A stretch of DNA of 64,000 nt from the NCBI RefSeq assembly GCF_900111925.1, contig NZ_FOKA01000003.1, positions 62,001 to 126,000 of the forward strand, read 5' to 3'. The stretch comes from Cellulomonas marina. Lineage in GTDB: Bacteria; Actinomycetota; Actinomycetes; Actinomycetales; Cellulomonadaceae. Below are positions 29,007 through 37,351 of this stretch, one piece after another (position 1 is the first letter of the stretch; each line of letters starts with the position of its first letter). The position numbers and the translations under genes were made by a program. The notes under the pieces were generated by a model. It was not told the DNA's origin and made no database searches. It saw nothing but the letters and a program-made list of their open reading frames with translations.

Positions 29007-30211
29007 GGCACGCTCCGGGTGGTCTCGGGGTCGGGGTCTCGGCCGGGGCCGATGGCCGCCGGCGCCGCCGCCCGCTCCGGGGCGAGCGGCAGCCGCAGGG
29101 TGAAGGTGGAGCCGCGGCCCGGGCGCGACCAGACGGCCACGTCGCCCCCGTGGTCCAGGGCGACGTGCTTGACGATGGACAGGCCGAGGCCCGTCCCGCC
29201 GGTGTCGCGGGAGCGGGCCGGGTCGACGCGGTAGAACCGCTCGAAGACGCGCTCGAGGTCGTCGGCGCCGATGCCGATGCCCTGGTCGACCACCGCGATC
29301 TCCACGACGTCGTCGAGCCGCCGCACCCCGACGCCCACGCGGGTGCCGGGGTTGGAGTAGGCCACGGCGTTGTCGAGCAGGTTGCGCACGGCCGTCACCA
29401 GCAGGTTGTGGTCGCCGACGACCTCGCACCCGGCGTCCTCGCCCACGACGATCTCGATCTCCTTGGCCGCCGCCACGGTCCGCGCGCGGTCCGCGGCCTC
29501 CCCGAGGACGTCCGCGATGCGCACCCGCTGCGCATCCCCGGGCACCGCCGTGCTCTGGAGGCGCGACAGCTCGATGATCTCCTGCACGAGCTGGCCCAGC
29601 CGCGCCGCCTCGGAGCGCATGCGCGTGCCGAAGCGGCGCACCGCCTCCGGGTCCTCCGCGGCCTCCACCGTCGCCTCCGCCAGGAGGGACAGCGCGCCCA
29701 CGGGCGTCTTCAGCTCGTGCGAGACGTTGACGACGAAGTCCCGGCGCACGGCCTCGAGCCGGCGGGCGCCCGTGAGGTCCTCGGCGAGGACGAGCACGTG
29801 GCGGTGCGTCACCTGCGCGACCCGGACCTGCAGGAGCAGCAGCCCGGGCCCGTGGGGACCTCGCGGCACCTCGAGCTCCTCGTCCGCGATGACGCCGTCG
29901 CGCCGGACGCGGGCGACGAGCTCGCGGACCGCGACCGGGGCGAGCCGGCCCTCGCGGACGAGCCCGAGCGCCAGCGCCGGGGCGCTCGCCCGCACGACGC
30001 GGTCCGACTCGTCCAGCACGACGGCGGCCGAGCGCAGGACGGCCAGGACGCGCACGATCCCCTCGTCCACCGGCGGCGCCGGCAGGGCCGGGACCCGGCG
30101 CTGGGCGCGCTCGCTGAGCCGGAACGCCAGCACGGACACGACGCCGACGAGCACGCCGAGCAGCCCTGCGCCCAGCGTGACGACCCCGGTCAGCCCCTCC
30201 ACAGCGCTCAC
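29003..30211 (-). CDS. senX3: Sensor histidine kinase SenX3
   Basis: Phosphate-sensing histidine kinase, up to 402 residues. One clear membrane segment (about 8-30), a PAS-like region (50-150), H-box VNVSHELKTP with H165, N-box NLLDNAVAYS, G1 DQGIGI and G2 GTGLGLSI. In the family, signalling goes through PhoU and the Pst transporter. The start is ambiguous: GTG 30211 (used here), or GTG 30202, which lies 7 nt after a TACAGT box (30210-30215) and could be leaderless. It is divergent from phoU with 191 nt between them. Confidence 0.93.
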   Translation of the reverse strand: MSAVEGLTGVVTLGAGLLGVLVGVVSVLAFRLSERAQRRVPALPAPPVDEGIVRVLAVLRSAAVVLDESDRVVRASAPALALGLVREGRLAPVAVRELVARVRRDGVIADEELEVPRGPHGPGLLLLQVRVAQVTHRHVLVLAEDLTGARRLEAVRRDFVVNVSHELKTPVGALSLLAEATVEAAEDPEAVRRFGTRMRSEAARLGQLVQEIIELSRLQSTAVPGDAQRVRIADVLGEAADRARTVAAAKEIEIVVGEDAGCEVVGDHNLLVTAVRNLLDNAVAYSNPGTRVGVGVRRLDDVVEIAVVDQGIGIGADDLERVFERFYRVDPARSRDTGGTGLGLSIVKHVALDHGGDVAVWSRPGRGSTFTLRLPLAPERAAAPAAIGPGRDPDPETTRSVP

Positions 30212-30296
30212 TGTAGGGGCGGCCCGGCGACGCCCGGACGCCCGCCGACCGTGCGCGCAGGGCCCCGTGCGGAGCCGTGCGGGGCGTGACCCTGGT

Positions 30297-30325
30297 GTTC
30301 ACCCGACGGGGACGCGGTGTTCACC
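30297..30325 (+). promoter_or_regulatory. PHO box upstream of phoU
   Basis: GTTCACC at 30297-30303 and 30319-30325, spaced 22 bp (two 11-bp units), each inside the longer match GGTGTTCACC. About 80 nt upstream of the phoU ATG, in the divergent region with senX3, so it may serve either or both genes. Confidence 0.7.
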
Positions 30326-30402
30326 TCGACGTGCCAGGCTTGTCCCCAGACCCTGCACGTCGCCGTGCCCGCGCACCGCGCGCACGCCAGGAAAGGACCC
30401 GC

Positions 30403-31062
30403 ATGCGTCAGATCTTCGAGGCCGAGCTCAAGGCGCTCGGCGAGGGGCTCGAGAACATGAGCACCCTCGTCCAGCGCGCGATCACGCAGGCCGGCGTGTC
30501 GCTGACCAGCACCGACCTGGCGGTCGCCGAGGCGGTGATCGCGGACGACATGGCCATCGACGCCCTCGAGAACGAGCTCGACGAGCGGTGCGTGCGCCTG
30601 CTCGCGCAGCAGCAGCCCGTCGCCACGGACCTGCGCGTCGTCGTCACCGCGCTGCGCATCAGCGCGTCCCTGGAGCGCATGGGCGACCTCGCGCGGCACA
30701 TCGCGCAGGTCGCGCGCGGCCGGTACCCCCGCCACGCCGTGCCCCAGCACCTCACGGAGACCTTCGCGGAGATGGACGCGGCGGCCGTCCGCCTGGCGCA
30801 CCGGATCTCGGAGCTGCTCGTCACGCGCGACCTCGCGCTCGCCGCGGCCATCGAGGCCGACGACGACCTGCTCGACTCCCTGCACGAGGACACCTTCACG
30901 GCCCTGCTCGGCGGGTCGTGGGCGGGCACCGCGCAGGAGACCATCGACGTCACGCTGCTCGGCCGCTACTACGAGCGCTTCGGCGACCACGGGGTCTCCG
31001 TGGCCCGGCGCATCGCCTACCTCGTCACCGGCGAGGCCGCGGAGTCGGTCGTCGCGCACTGA
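30403..31062 (+). CDS. phoU: Phosphate signalling protein PhoU
   Basis: Negative regulator linking the Pst transporter to the SenX3 kinase, 219 residues, all helical. The two PhoU repeats carry the metal-binding motifs: LRISASLERMGDLARHIAQ in the first and GRYYERFGDHGVSVARRI in the second (E/DxxxD pattern). The ATG at 30403 has GGAAAGG upstream. It is divergent from senX3-regX3 and preceded by two GTTCACC heptamers, so probably RegX3-controlled. A very strong terminator follows. Confidence 0.95.
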   Translation: MRQIFEAELKALGEGLENMSTLVQRAITQAGVSLTSTDLAVAEAVIADDMAIDALENELDERCVRLLAQQQPVATDLRVVVTALRISASLERMGDLARHIAQVARGRYPRHAVPQHLTETFAEMDAAAVRLAHRISELLVTRDLALAAAIEADDDLLDSLHEDTFTALLGGSWAGTAQETIDVTLLGRYYERFGDHGVSVARRIAYLVTGEAAESVVAH

Positions 31063-31100
31063 CGACCGCACCGACGTTCGCGCCCCGACGGGCAGGAGCC

Positions 31101-31138
31101 CAGGAGCCCGGCACCTCGCTCGAGGTGCCGGGCTCCTG
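31101..31138. terminator. Bidirectional terminator between phoU and gpmA
   Basis: Perfect 18-nt arms (31101-31118 and 31121-31138) with a central CT. It lies between convergent phoU and gpmA. Confidence 0.88.
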
Positions 31139-31155
31139 CGGTCGTCCGGGGTGCG

Positions 31156-31893
31156 TCAGCGGCCCTGGTTGGCGACCGCGGCGATGGCGGCGGCCGCGGC
31201 CTCGGGGTCGAGGTACTGACCGCCCGCGGTGACGGGCTTCAGGTCGTCGTCGAGCGTGTAGAGGAGCGGGATGCCGGTGGGGACGTTGAGGCCCGCGATG
31301 GTGGCGTCGTCGATGCCGTCGAGGTGCTTGATGAGCGCGCGGATGGAGTTGCCGTGCGCGGCGACGAGGACGACCTTGTCCGCCCGCAGGTCGGGGACGA
31401 TCTCCTCCTCCCAGTACGGCAGCATCCGGACGAGGACGTTCGCGAGGGCCTCCGTGCGCGGGATGGGCTCGCCGGCGTAGCGCGGGTCGGCGTCCTGGGA
31501 GAACTCGGAGCCGAGCTCGATCTCGGGCGGCGGGACGTCGTAGGACCGGCGCCAGAGCATGAACTGCTCCTCGCCGTACGTGTCGAGCGTCTGCTTCTTG
31601 TCCTTGCCCTGCAGGGCGCCGTAGTGACGCTCGTTGAGGCGCCACGTCCGCTTCACCGGGATCCAGTGGCGGTCGGCGGCGTCGAGCGCGAGGTTCGCCG
31701 TCGTGATCGCGCGGCGCAGGAGCGAGGTGTGCACCACGTCGGGCAGCACGCCCGCGTCCGTGAGCAGTGCCCCGCCGCGCTTCGCCTCCGCGACGCCCTT
31801 CTCCGAGAGGGCCACGTCCACCCAGCCGGTGAAGAGGTTCTTGGCGTTCCACTCGCTCTCGCCGTGGCGGAGCAGCACGAGGGTGTAGGTCAT
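31156..31893 (-). CDS. gpmA: 2,3-bisphosphoglycerate-dependent phosphoglycerate mutase
   Basis: Glycolytic enzyme interconverting 3- and 2-phosphoglycerate, 245 residues. The phosphohistidine motif is [20 protein letters not shown] and [10 protein letters not shown] give the other active-site residues. Length is typical of dPGM. I chose ATG 31893 (AGGA about 8 nt upstream); an ATG at 31902 would add three residues. gpmA next to mshA and the senX3-regX3 block is the usual actinobacterial order. Confidence 0.95.
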   Translation of the reverse strand: MTYTLVLLRHGESEWNAKNLFTGWVDVALSEKGVAEAKRGGALLTDAGVLPDVVHTSLLRRAITTANLALDAADRHWIPVKRTWRLNERHYGALQGKDKKQTLDTYGEEQFMLWRRSYDVPPPEIELGSEFSQDADPRYAGEPIPRTEALANVLVRMLPYWEEEIVPDLRADKVVLVAAHGNSIRALIKHLDGIDDATIAGLNVPTGIPLLYTLDDDLKPVTAGGQYLDPEAAAAAIAAVANQGR

Positions 31894-31935
31894 GGGCGTC
31901 ATCCTGCCGCAGGCGCCCGGTGGACGCAGGGACGT

Positions 31936-31952
31936 CCGTCCCCGGGGGACGG
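31936..31952 (-). terminator. Possible short terminator after mshA
   Basis: CCGTCCCC and GGGGACGG are perfect 8-bp arms around one base, 43 nt beyond the mshA stop and before gpmA on the same strand. The tiny loop makes function uncertain. Confidence 0.3.
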
Positions 31953-31994
31953 CCGGCGGACCGGGTAGCGCGCCGGGGCGGTGCCGAGGACGGC

Positions 31995-33326
31995 TCAGCG
32001 CCGCCCGGCCCCCTCGCGGGCGACGGCGTACACCTTGAGCACCTGGTCGGCGGCGGCGTCCCAGCCGAACCGCTCCGCGGCCGGCCGCGCCCCCGCGGCG
32101 AGCCGCGCCCGCAGCGCGTCGTCGTCGAGCACCTCCTGCAGCGCCGCCGCCCAGCGGTGCGGGTCGTGCCCGCGCACGAGGCGGCCCGACACCCCGTCCT
32201 CCACGATGCTGCGCAGCCCGCCGACGGCCGCGGCGACGACCGGGACGCCGCACGCCTGCGCCTCGGCGGCGACGAGGCCGAAGGACTCGCTGCGCGAGGG
32301 CATCGCGACGACGTCGGCCGCGCGGAACCACAGCGGCAGGCGCTCGCGGTCCGCCGGCGGCCGCACGAGGACGTCGTCGCCGACGCCGAGGGTCGCCGCG
32401 AGCGCGGTCAGCTCCCGCACGGCGGTGGAGCTGCCGCTGGGTCCGCCGAGGACGACGAGCAGCGGCCGCGGCCCCGGCCCGTCGGCCAGCACGCCGAGCG
32501 CGCGGACCAGCACGTCCGGGGCCTTGAGCGCCTGCACGCGCCCCGCGAAGAGCACGACGGGCCGGTCGGCGGGCAGGCCCACGGCCTCCCGCGCCGCCCG
32601 CCGGTCCCCCGGCGTGAACCGGTCGAGGTCGACCCCCGGCTCGACCACGTGCACGCGGTGCGGGTCGGCGCCGTACAGCTCGACGAGCTCGCGCGCCTCG
32701 TCGCCCGTGCTGGCGACGAGGGCGTCCGCCGCCCGCACGACGTCCTCCTCGCCGACGACGCGCGCGGGCGGCTCGGGCCGGTCCCCGGGCGCGAGCGCGG
32801 CGTTCTTCACCAGCGCGAGGGTGTGCGAGGTGTGCACGAGCGGGACGTCCCAGCGGTGCGCGGCCAGCAGGCCGACCTGCCCCGACAGCCAGTAGTGCGA
32901 GTGCACGACGTCGTACCAGCCGGGCAGGCGGGCCGCCTCGGAGCGCAGGACGCCGGCGGCCATGCTGCACAGCACGGCGGGCAGGTCGTTCTTGTCGAGG
33001 GCCTCGAAGGGACCGGCGGGGACGTGGTGCACGAGCACCGGCGGCACGGTCCCGGCCGGCACCTCGTCGGCCAGCAGGAGCGCCCGGGCCGGCTCGCCGC
33101 GCAGGGGCCGGCCCTCCGCGTCGCGGCCGTCGAGGACCACCGTGTCGGGCTGCTCGGAGGACGTGGCGCGCGTGAAGATCTCGACGCGGGTGCCGCGGGC
33201 GGCGAGCGCCCGCGCGAGCTCCAGGACGTACACGTTCATGCCGCCCGCGTCCCCGGTGCCGGGCTGCTCGAGCGGCGAGGTGTGCACGGACAGCATCGCG
33301 ACGCGCGGTGCGTGCGGTCCCTTCAC
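31995..33326 (-). CDS. mshA: D-inositol-3-phosphate glycosyltransferase MshA
   Basis: First enzyme of mycothiol synthesis, a GT4 glycosyltransferase making GlcNAc-inositol-phosphate from UDP-GlcNAc. Predicted 443 residues. Family-specific N-terminus [26 protein letters not shown]; donor-site motifs [15 protein letters not shown] and [20 protein letters not shown] (catalytic Glu region). The GTG at 33326 has GGAGGA 6 nt upstream. Its presence shows the organism uses mycothiol as low-molecular-weight thiol. The upstream lactonase gene is on the same strand, 115 nt away. Confidence 0.95.
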   Translation of the reverse strand: MKGPHAPRVAMLSVHTSPLEQPGTGDAGGMNVYVLELARALAARGTRVEIFTRATSSEQPDTVVLDGRDAEGRPLRGEPARALLLADEVPAGTVPPVLVHHVPAGPFEALDKNDLPAVLCSMAAGVLRSEAARLPGWYDVVHSHYWLSGQVGLLAAHRWDVPLVHTSHTLALVKNAALAPGDRPEPPARVVGEEDVVRAADALVASTGDEARELVELYGADPHRVHVVEPGVDLDRFTPGDRRAAREAVGLPADRPVVLFAGRVQALKAPDVLVRALGVLADGPGPRPLLVVLGGPSGSSTAVRELTALAATLGVGDDVLVRPPADRERLPLWFRAADVVAMPSRSESFGLVAAEAQACGVPVVAAAVGGLRSIVEDGVSGRLVRGHDPHRWAAALQEVLDDDALRARLAAGARPAAERFGWDAAADQVLKVYAVAREGAGRR

Positions 33327-33441
33327 GCGGTGTCCTCCGGGCGGGGTGGGCGGGGCCCGCGGGCCCCCGGCGAGGCAGCATCCTGCCGCTGCCGATCCTC
33401 CCCCGACCGCGACGTCCGCGCCCGCCCGTCTCGCGGTGCCC

Positions 33442-34749
33442 TCAGCGGCCGACGACCACGCAGGCGGGTGCGGGGACCGCGAGCCGCCCGCCGACGACCG
33501 CCGGCGTGTCGGCGGCGGATGCGTCGGTGCCCGGTGCGTCGGCGCCACCCGCTCCGCCCGGCCGCACGGCCACGACGGCGTCCGCGTGCTGCAGCGCGAC
33601 CACGGTCCAGCCCGCGAGGACCGCGTGGTGCCGCGGCCAGGCGCCGGGCAGCGCCGTCGTCCACGCGGGCGCCGCCAGGAGCGCGGCCGCCGCGGCGTCG
33701 CCGGCGGCGTCGACCCGGCGGTGGACGAGGACGTCGTCAGGGCCGCGGCCGAGGGCCGGTCCGGCGCCGCGCACCCCGACCGTCAGCGTGCCGTCGACGA
33801 GGGTCACGTGCGAGGGCAGCGGGTCGGGCGCGGCGCCTCCCGGCGCACCACCCGGCACACCACTCGGCACACCTGTCGGCACGGCGTCGCCGACGAGCGG
33901 CACGTCGCCCAGGAGCCTTCCCGTCGACGTCGCCGCGTCCCAGGCGAGGACGTGCAGGCGGCCGTCGAGCTCGCCGACGACGAGCAGGCACGCGCCGTCG
34001 GGGGTGACGGCGAGGTGCCGCGGACCGGTGCCGGGAGGCAGGACGGCGGCGGTGCCGTCGGGGTCGACGACGAGCCCCTCCGCGCCGCGACGCACGCGGA
34101 AGCGGCGCAGCGTGTCCGTCCCGAGGTCGACGGCCAGCACGGCACCGCCCGGCGCGCGGGCGACGAAGTGGGCGTGGGGCGCCTCCTGCCGGTCGGCGCG
34201 CGGGCCGGACCCGGTGGTGCCGTGCACCTGGGTGGGGCCGCCCGCCGCGAGGACCGCGGGTGCGAACCGGCCGTCGTCGGCCAGGGGCAGGACGGCCAGC
34301 GTCCCGCCGGTGTAGGTCGCCACCAGGAGCGCGTGCGCGCCCTCGTGCTCGACGACGAGCAGGTGGCAGGGGTCCGCGCCGCCGGCGGCCACGGTGGACA
34401 GGGGGCGCAGGGCGTGCCCCTCGACCGCGAACGCCGTCACCGTGCCCTCCGCCGCCTCCCCCACGGCGTAGAGCACGTCGACCCCCGGGTGCAGGGCCAG
34501 GAACGACGGGGCCGGGGTTGCCACCACGGGCCCCTCGGCCCCGGGGACGCCGTCGGCGCCGAGCGCGGTCAGCGACCCGTCCGCAGGGTCGAGCACCGCC
34601 CGCCAGATCCCCTCGCCCCGGCCGACCGGCGTGCCCGCCCCGGCCGCGGGATACGACCCGAGCCAGAGGGGCACGCCACCGGCTGGCACGCCGTCGGAGG
34701 GCACGCCGTCGGAGGGCACGCCGTCGAGGGGCACGCCGTCGAGGGGCAC
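33442..34749 (-). CDS. Lactonase-family (YbhE-like) seven-bladed propeller protein
   Basis: Cytoplasmic beta-propeller protein of the lactonase/6-phosphogluconolactonase (Pgl-like) family, up to 435 residues. The core starts at [11 protein letters not shown] and shows repeated blades ([55 protein letters not shown]). By family it may hydrolyse 6-phosphogluconolactone; unproven. The start is uncertain: GTG 34749 (used) makes an N-terminal GVP(S/L)D repeat, GTG 34674 starts right at the core. Neither has a ribosome-binding site. It begins 11 nt after the lsr2 stop, so co-transcription with lsr2 is likely. A second Gly/Val/Pro-rich insertion occurs about two-thirds along. Confidence 0.75.
   Translation of the reverse strand: MPLDGVPLDGVPSDGVPSDGVPAGGVPLWLGSYPAAGAGTPVGRGEGIWRAVLDPADGSLTALGADGVPGAEGPVVATPAPSFLALHPGVDVLYAVGEAAEGTVTAFAVEGHALRPLSTVAAGGADPCHLLVVEHEGAHALLVATYTGGTLAVLPLADDGRFAPAVLAAGGPTQVHGTTGSGPRADRQEAPHAHFVARAPGGAVLAVDLGTDTLRRFRVRRGAEGLVVDPDGTAAVLPPGTGPRHLAVTPDGACLLVVGELDGRLHVLAWDAATSTGRLLGDVPLVGDAVPTGVPSGVPGGAPGGAAPDPLPSHVTLVDGTLTVGVRGAGPALGRGPDDVLVHRRVDAAGDAAAAALLAAPAWTTALPGAWPRHHAVLAGWTVVALQHADAVVAVRPGGAGGADAPGTDASAADTPAVVGGRLAVPAPACVVVGR
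34686..34745 (-). repeat. 15-bp tandem repeat at the lactonase N-terminus
   Basis: Four 15-bp units (two GCACGCCGTCGGAGG, two GCACGCCGTCGAGGG on the plus strand) with partial copies at both ends. On the gene strand they encode [10 protein letters not shown]. Each unit contains a GTG, so every repeat offers a potential start codon. Confidence 0.92.
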
Positions 34750-34760
34750 GGCAGACGTGC

Positions 34761-35114
34761 TCAGTGCGCGGCCTCGTACGCGGCCTTCACCTCGGCCGAG
34801 ATGCGGCCCCGCTCGGAGACCTCCATGCCGTTCTCCTTGGCCCACTCGCGGATGGCCTGCGCCTCGTTGGACGAGGAGCGCTTCGGCCGGTTCGCGGCGG
34901 AGCCCGCCGAGCCGGAGGACCGGCCCTGGCTGCGGCCGCTGCCGACGCGGCGCGCGTGGCCGACCCAGCTCGAGAGCTCGTCACGGAGCTTGGCGGCGTT
35001 GTCGGTGGTGAGGTCGATCTCGTAGCTCACGCCGTCGAGCGCGAACGTCACCGTCTCGTCGGCGGTGCCGCCGTCGATGTCGTCCACGAGCAGGACCTGG
35101 ACCTTCTGTGCCAT
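34761..35114 (-). CDS. lsr2: Lsr2 nucleoid-associated protein
   Basis: H-NS-like actinobacterial xenogeneic silencer that bridges AT-rich DNA, 117 residues. The N-terminal dimerisation domain is MAQKVQVLLVDDIDGGTADE..., the middle a Ser/Gly/Arg linker, and the C-terminal DNA-binding domain contains EAQAIREWAKENG and the AT-hook-like RGR at 102-104. The ATG at 35114 has GGAGAA upstream. A good promoter (TTGACG, 18 nt, CATGAT) lies at 35161-35190 in a locally AT-richer 277-nt intergenic region, compatible with autoregulation. Confidence 0.95.
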   Translation of the reverse strand: MAQKVQVLLVDDIDGGTADETVTFALDGVSYEIDLTTDNAAKLRDELSSWVGHARRVGSGRSQGRSSGSAGSAANRPKRSSSNEAQAIREWAKENGMEVSERGRISAEVKAAYEAAH

Positions 35115-35160
35115 GGCTTTCTCCGTCATTCGTCGAATTGCACGGGGGGGGTGCGTCGAC

Positions 35161-35190
35161 ATCATGTCCGCAGCAAGAGTCGGGCGTCAA
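35161..35190 (-). promoter_or_regulatory. lsr2 promoter
   Basis: On the minus strand TTGACG (35185-35190) and CATGAT (35161-35166) are separated by 18 nt, predicting a start about 35154 and a ~40-nt leader. Confidence 0.6.
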
Positions 35191-35247
35191 ACGAAACGCC
35201 GTGACATTTCCGCGCCAGCTCTTCCGACCAGTCGATGGTGACCTCTC

Positions 35248-35274
35248 TCACAGAACCATTGCGGACATCTGTGA
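35248..35274. repeat. Inverted repeat upstream of the lsr2 promoter
   Basis: TCACAGA (35248-35254) and TCTGTGA (35268-35274) are perfect 7-bp arms 13 nt apart, about 95-120 bp upstream of the predicted lsr2 start. Possible operator; no regulator is assigned. Confidence 0.4.
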
Positions 35275-35360
35275 CCGTTTTCGGGACACCGCGTCGCAAG
35301 CGCCGCGCGGCGCCGGATACGTTGTGCGGTGCGTTGTCCGGCGTTGACGCGGCCCGTGCA

Positions 35361-35400
35361 CAGGAATGTCCATGAGTCCGCATGGACCGCGCTATTCCTG
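35361..35400 (-). terminator. Hairpin at the end of the small membrane protein gene
   Basis: CAGGAAT-GTCCATG (35361-35374) pairs with CATGGAC (35381-35387) and, after a 6-nt bulge, ATTCCTG (35394-35400): 14 bp in all, the outer arm spanning the stop codon at 35392-35394. Probably a terminator upstream of the lsr2 promoter. Confidence 0.55.
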
Positions 35401-35649
35401 CGCGCGCGGGCCTTCCGCGACGTCGTCGTCGCCGGTGCGGGGCTCGTCCTGCGGGCGTCCCTCGTCGAGCACGGTGCGCCGCTCGGCCTCGCGGCGCGCG
35501 CGGTCCTCGGCGTCCAGGCGGGCGAGCGCGAGCCGCTCGCGCCGGTCCGCCTGGACGAGGGCGCGCACGACGAACCAGAAGACGAGCCCCACCCCGATCG
35601 ACGGCAGCACCGCCGCCAGGACCGCACCCAGCTCACCCACCGTGACCAC
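35392..35649 (-). CDS. Small single-pass membrane protein
   Basis: A predicted 85-residue protein: one hydrophobic helix (about 7-30, LGAVLAAVLPSIGVGLVFWFVVRAL) followed by a highly charged, probably coiled-coil tail (ADRRERLALARLDAEDRARRE). I recognise no domain, but a small membrane protein between lysS and lsr2 is commonly seen in Micrococcales, so it is probably a real gene. Start GTG 35649 or GTG 35640; GAGGG lies just upstream of the first. It ends inside a hairpin. Confidence 0.65.
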   Translation of the reverse strand: MVTVGELGAVLAAVLPSIGVGLVFWFVVRALVQADRRERLALARLDAEDRARREAERRTVLDEGRPQDEPRTGDDDVAEGPRAQE

Positions 35650-35675
35650 CCACCCTCGTCGCCCTGCCCACCGCG

Positions 35676-35711
35676 CCCGTCCGCCCGCCCGTCCGCCCGC
35701 CCGTCCGCCCG
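35676..35711 (-). repeat. 12-bp tandem repeat downstream of lysS
   Basis: Three perfect copies of CCCGTCCGCCCG (35676-35711) in the 74-nt gap between the lysS stop and the small membrane protein start. A related CCCGTCCG-containing repeat lies upstream of lysS. Confidence 0.9.
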
Positions 35712-35723
35712 TCCCCCCGCCGG

Positions 35724-37244
35724 TCAGGAGGGCTTGACCAGCGGGAAGAGGATCGTCTCGCGGATCCCCAACCCCGTCAGCGCCATGAGCAGCCGGTCGA
35801 TGCCCATGCCCATGCCACCGGCCGGCGGGAGCGCGTACTCCACGGCGGTGAGGAAGTCCTCGTCGAGGCGCATCGCCTCGTCGTCGCCCGCCGCCGCGAG
35901 CAGGGCCTGCGCCTCGAACCGCTGCCGCTGCACCACGGGGTCGACGAGCTCGGAGTACGCCGTGGCCAGCTCGAAGCCGCGCACGTACAGGTCCCACTTC
36001 TCCACGACGCCGGGGATGCTGCGGTGGTCGCGGGTGAGCGGGCTCGTCTCGACGGGGAAGTCGCGGACGAACGTCGGCGCGTGCAGCGCGTCCCCGACCG
36101 TGTGCTCCCACAGCCGCTCGACGAGCTTGCCGTGCGAGAGGCGCCGCGGGTCGACCTCGACCTCGAGCCGCCCGGCGGTGCGCGTGAGCGCCTCGACGGA
36201 CGTGCCCGGCGTGACCTCCTCCCCGAGCGCCGACGACAGCGAGTCGTACATCGACAGCTGCGGCCAGGTCCCGCCGAGGTCGTACTCCTCGCCGTCGGGG
36301 AGCGTCACCACGGTGGTGCCGAGCACGTCCTGCGCCGCCGTCTGGACGAGGTCCTGGGTGAGCGCCGCCATGGTGTCGTAGTCACCGTAGGCCTCGTACG
36401 CCTCGAGCATCGCGAACTCCGGGGAGTGCGTGGAGTCCGCGCCCTCGTTGCGGAAGTTCCGGTTGATCTCGAAGACCTTCTCGATGCCGCCGACGACCGC
36501 GCGCTTGAGGAACAGCTCCGGCGCGATCCGCAGGTACAGGTCGATGTCGAACGCGTTCATGTGCGTGACGAACGGGCGCGCCGTGGCACCGCCCGGCTGC
36601 GTCTGCAGCATGGGCGTCTCGACCTCGAGGAAGGAGCGCCGGTGGAAGTTCTCGCGCAGGGAACGCACGACGCCGGCCCGCAGCCGGACGGTGTCGCGTG
36701 CGGGCTGCCGCACGATGAGGTCGACGTAGCGCTGGCGGACGCGCGCCTCCTCGCTGAGCTCGGTGCCCTCGTAGAGGTTCGGCAGCGGACGGATGGCCTT
36801 GGCGGCCAGCGTCCAGGCGTCGGCCATGACCGACAGCTCCCCCCGGCGGGATCTGATGACGCGCCCGTGCACGAACAGGTGGTCGCCGAGGTCGACGTCG
36901 GACTTGAAGGCGGTCAGCCGCTCCTCGCCGACCTCCGCGAGGCTGAGCATGGCCTGCAGGCGACCGCCCTCCCCGTCCTGCAGCGTGGCGAAGCAGAGCT
37001 TGCCCGTGTTGCGGAGGAACACCACGCGCCCGGCGACGCCGACGACCTCGTCCGTCTCCTGCCCGGCCTCGAGATCGGCGTGCGCGGCCCTCACCTGCGC
37101 GATCGTGTGGGTCCGCGGGACGCCGACGGGGTAGGGCGCGACGCCCTCGGCGAGCATCCGGGCCCGCTTCTCGCGCCGGACCCGCAGCTGCTCGGGCAGG
37201 TCGTCGGCGGCGGGGGCGGGGGTGGGGGCGGGGCCGTCGGTCAC
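35724..37244 (-). CDS. lysS: Lysyl-tRNA synthetase (class II)
   Basis: Charges tRNA-Lys. 506 residues: N-terminal OB-fold anticodon-binding domain ([24 protein letters not shown]) and class II catalytic core with motif 1 FLEVETPML, motif 2 [18 protein letters not shown] and motif 3 [11 protein letters not shown]. No MprF-like membrane part, so it is the housekeeping enzyme. The GTG at 37244 lies exactly 6 nt after TACGAT (37251-37256), predicting a leaderless mRNA. Flanked on both sides by short GC-rich tandem repeats. Confidence 0.96.
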   Translation of the reverse strand: MTDGPAPTPAPAADDLPEQLRVRREKRARMLAEGVAPYPVGVPRTHTIAQVRAAHADLEAGQETDEVVGVAGRVVFLRNTGKLCFATLQDGEGGRLQAMLSLAEVGEERLTAFKSDVDLGDHLFVHGRVIRSRRGELSVMADAWTLAAKAIRPLPNLYEGTELSEEARVRQRYVDLIVRQPARDTVRLRAGVVRSLRENFHRRSFLEVETPMLQTQPGGATARPFVTHMNAFDIDLYLRIAPELFLKRAVVGGIEKVFEINRNFRNEGADSTHSPEFAMLEAYEAYGDYDTMAALTQDLVQTAAQDVLGTTVVTLPDGEEYDLGGTWPQLSMYDSLSSALGEEVTPGTSVEALTRTAGRLEVEVDPRRLSHGKLVERLWEHTVGDALHAPTFVRDFPVETSPLTRDHRSIPGVVEKWDLYVRGFELATAYSELVDPVVQRQRFEAQALLAAAGDDEAMRLDEDFLTAVEYALPPAGGMGMGIDRLLMALTGLGIRETILFPLVKPS

Positions 37245-37250
37245 GCCCCG

Positions 37251-37256
37251 ATCGTA
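37251..37256 (-). promoter_or_regulatory. Leaderless -10 box of lysS
   Basis: TACGAT on the minus strand, 6 nt before GTG 37244, at exactly -12 to -7 if transcription starts on the start codon. It lies between lysS and the upstream tandem repeat. Confidence 0.6.
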
Positions 37257-37271
37257 GTTGGCCGACCCGCG

Positions 37272-37347
37272 CCCTCCGTCCGGCCCTCGCGTCCGACCCT
37301 CCCGTCCGGCCCTCCCGTCCGGCCCTCCCGTCCGGCCCTGCGTCCGG
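37272..37347 (-). repeat. 13-bp tandem repeat between nadC and lysS
   Basis: About six 12-13-bp units of the type CCCTCCCGTCCGG, three of them perfect, fill the gap between the nadC stop (37352) and the lysS -10 box. They occupy the -20 to -100 region of the lysS promoter. Confidence 0.9.
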
Positions 37348-37351
37348 CCCG

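Noticed and set aside
37272-37347. CRISPR-like array between nadC and lysS
   Set aside because: Units are 13 bp and contiguous with no unique spacers, and no cas gene is nearby; simple tandem repeat.
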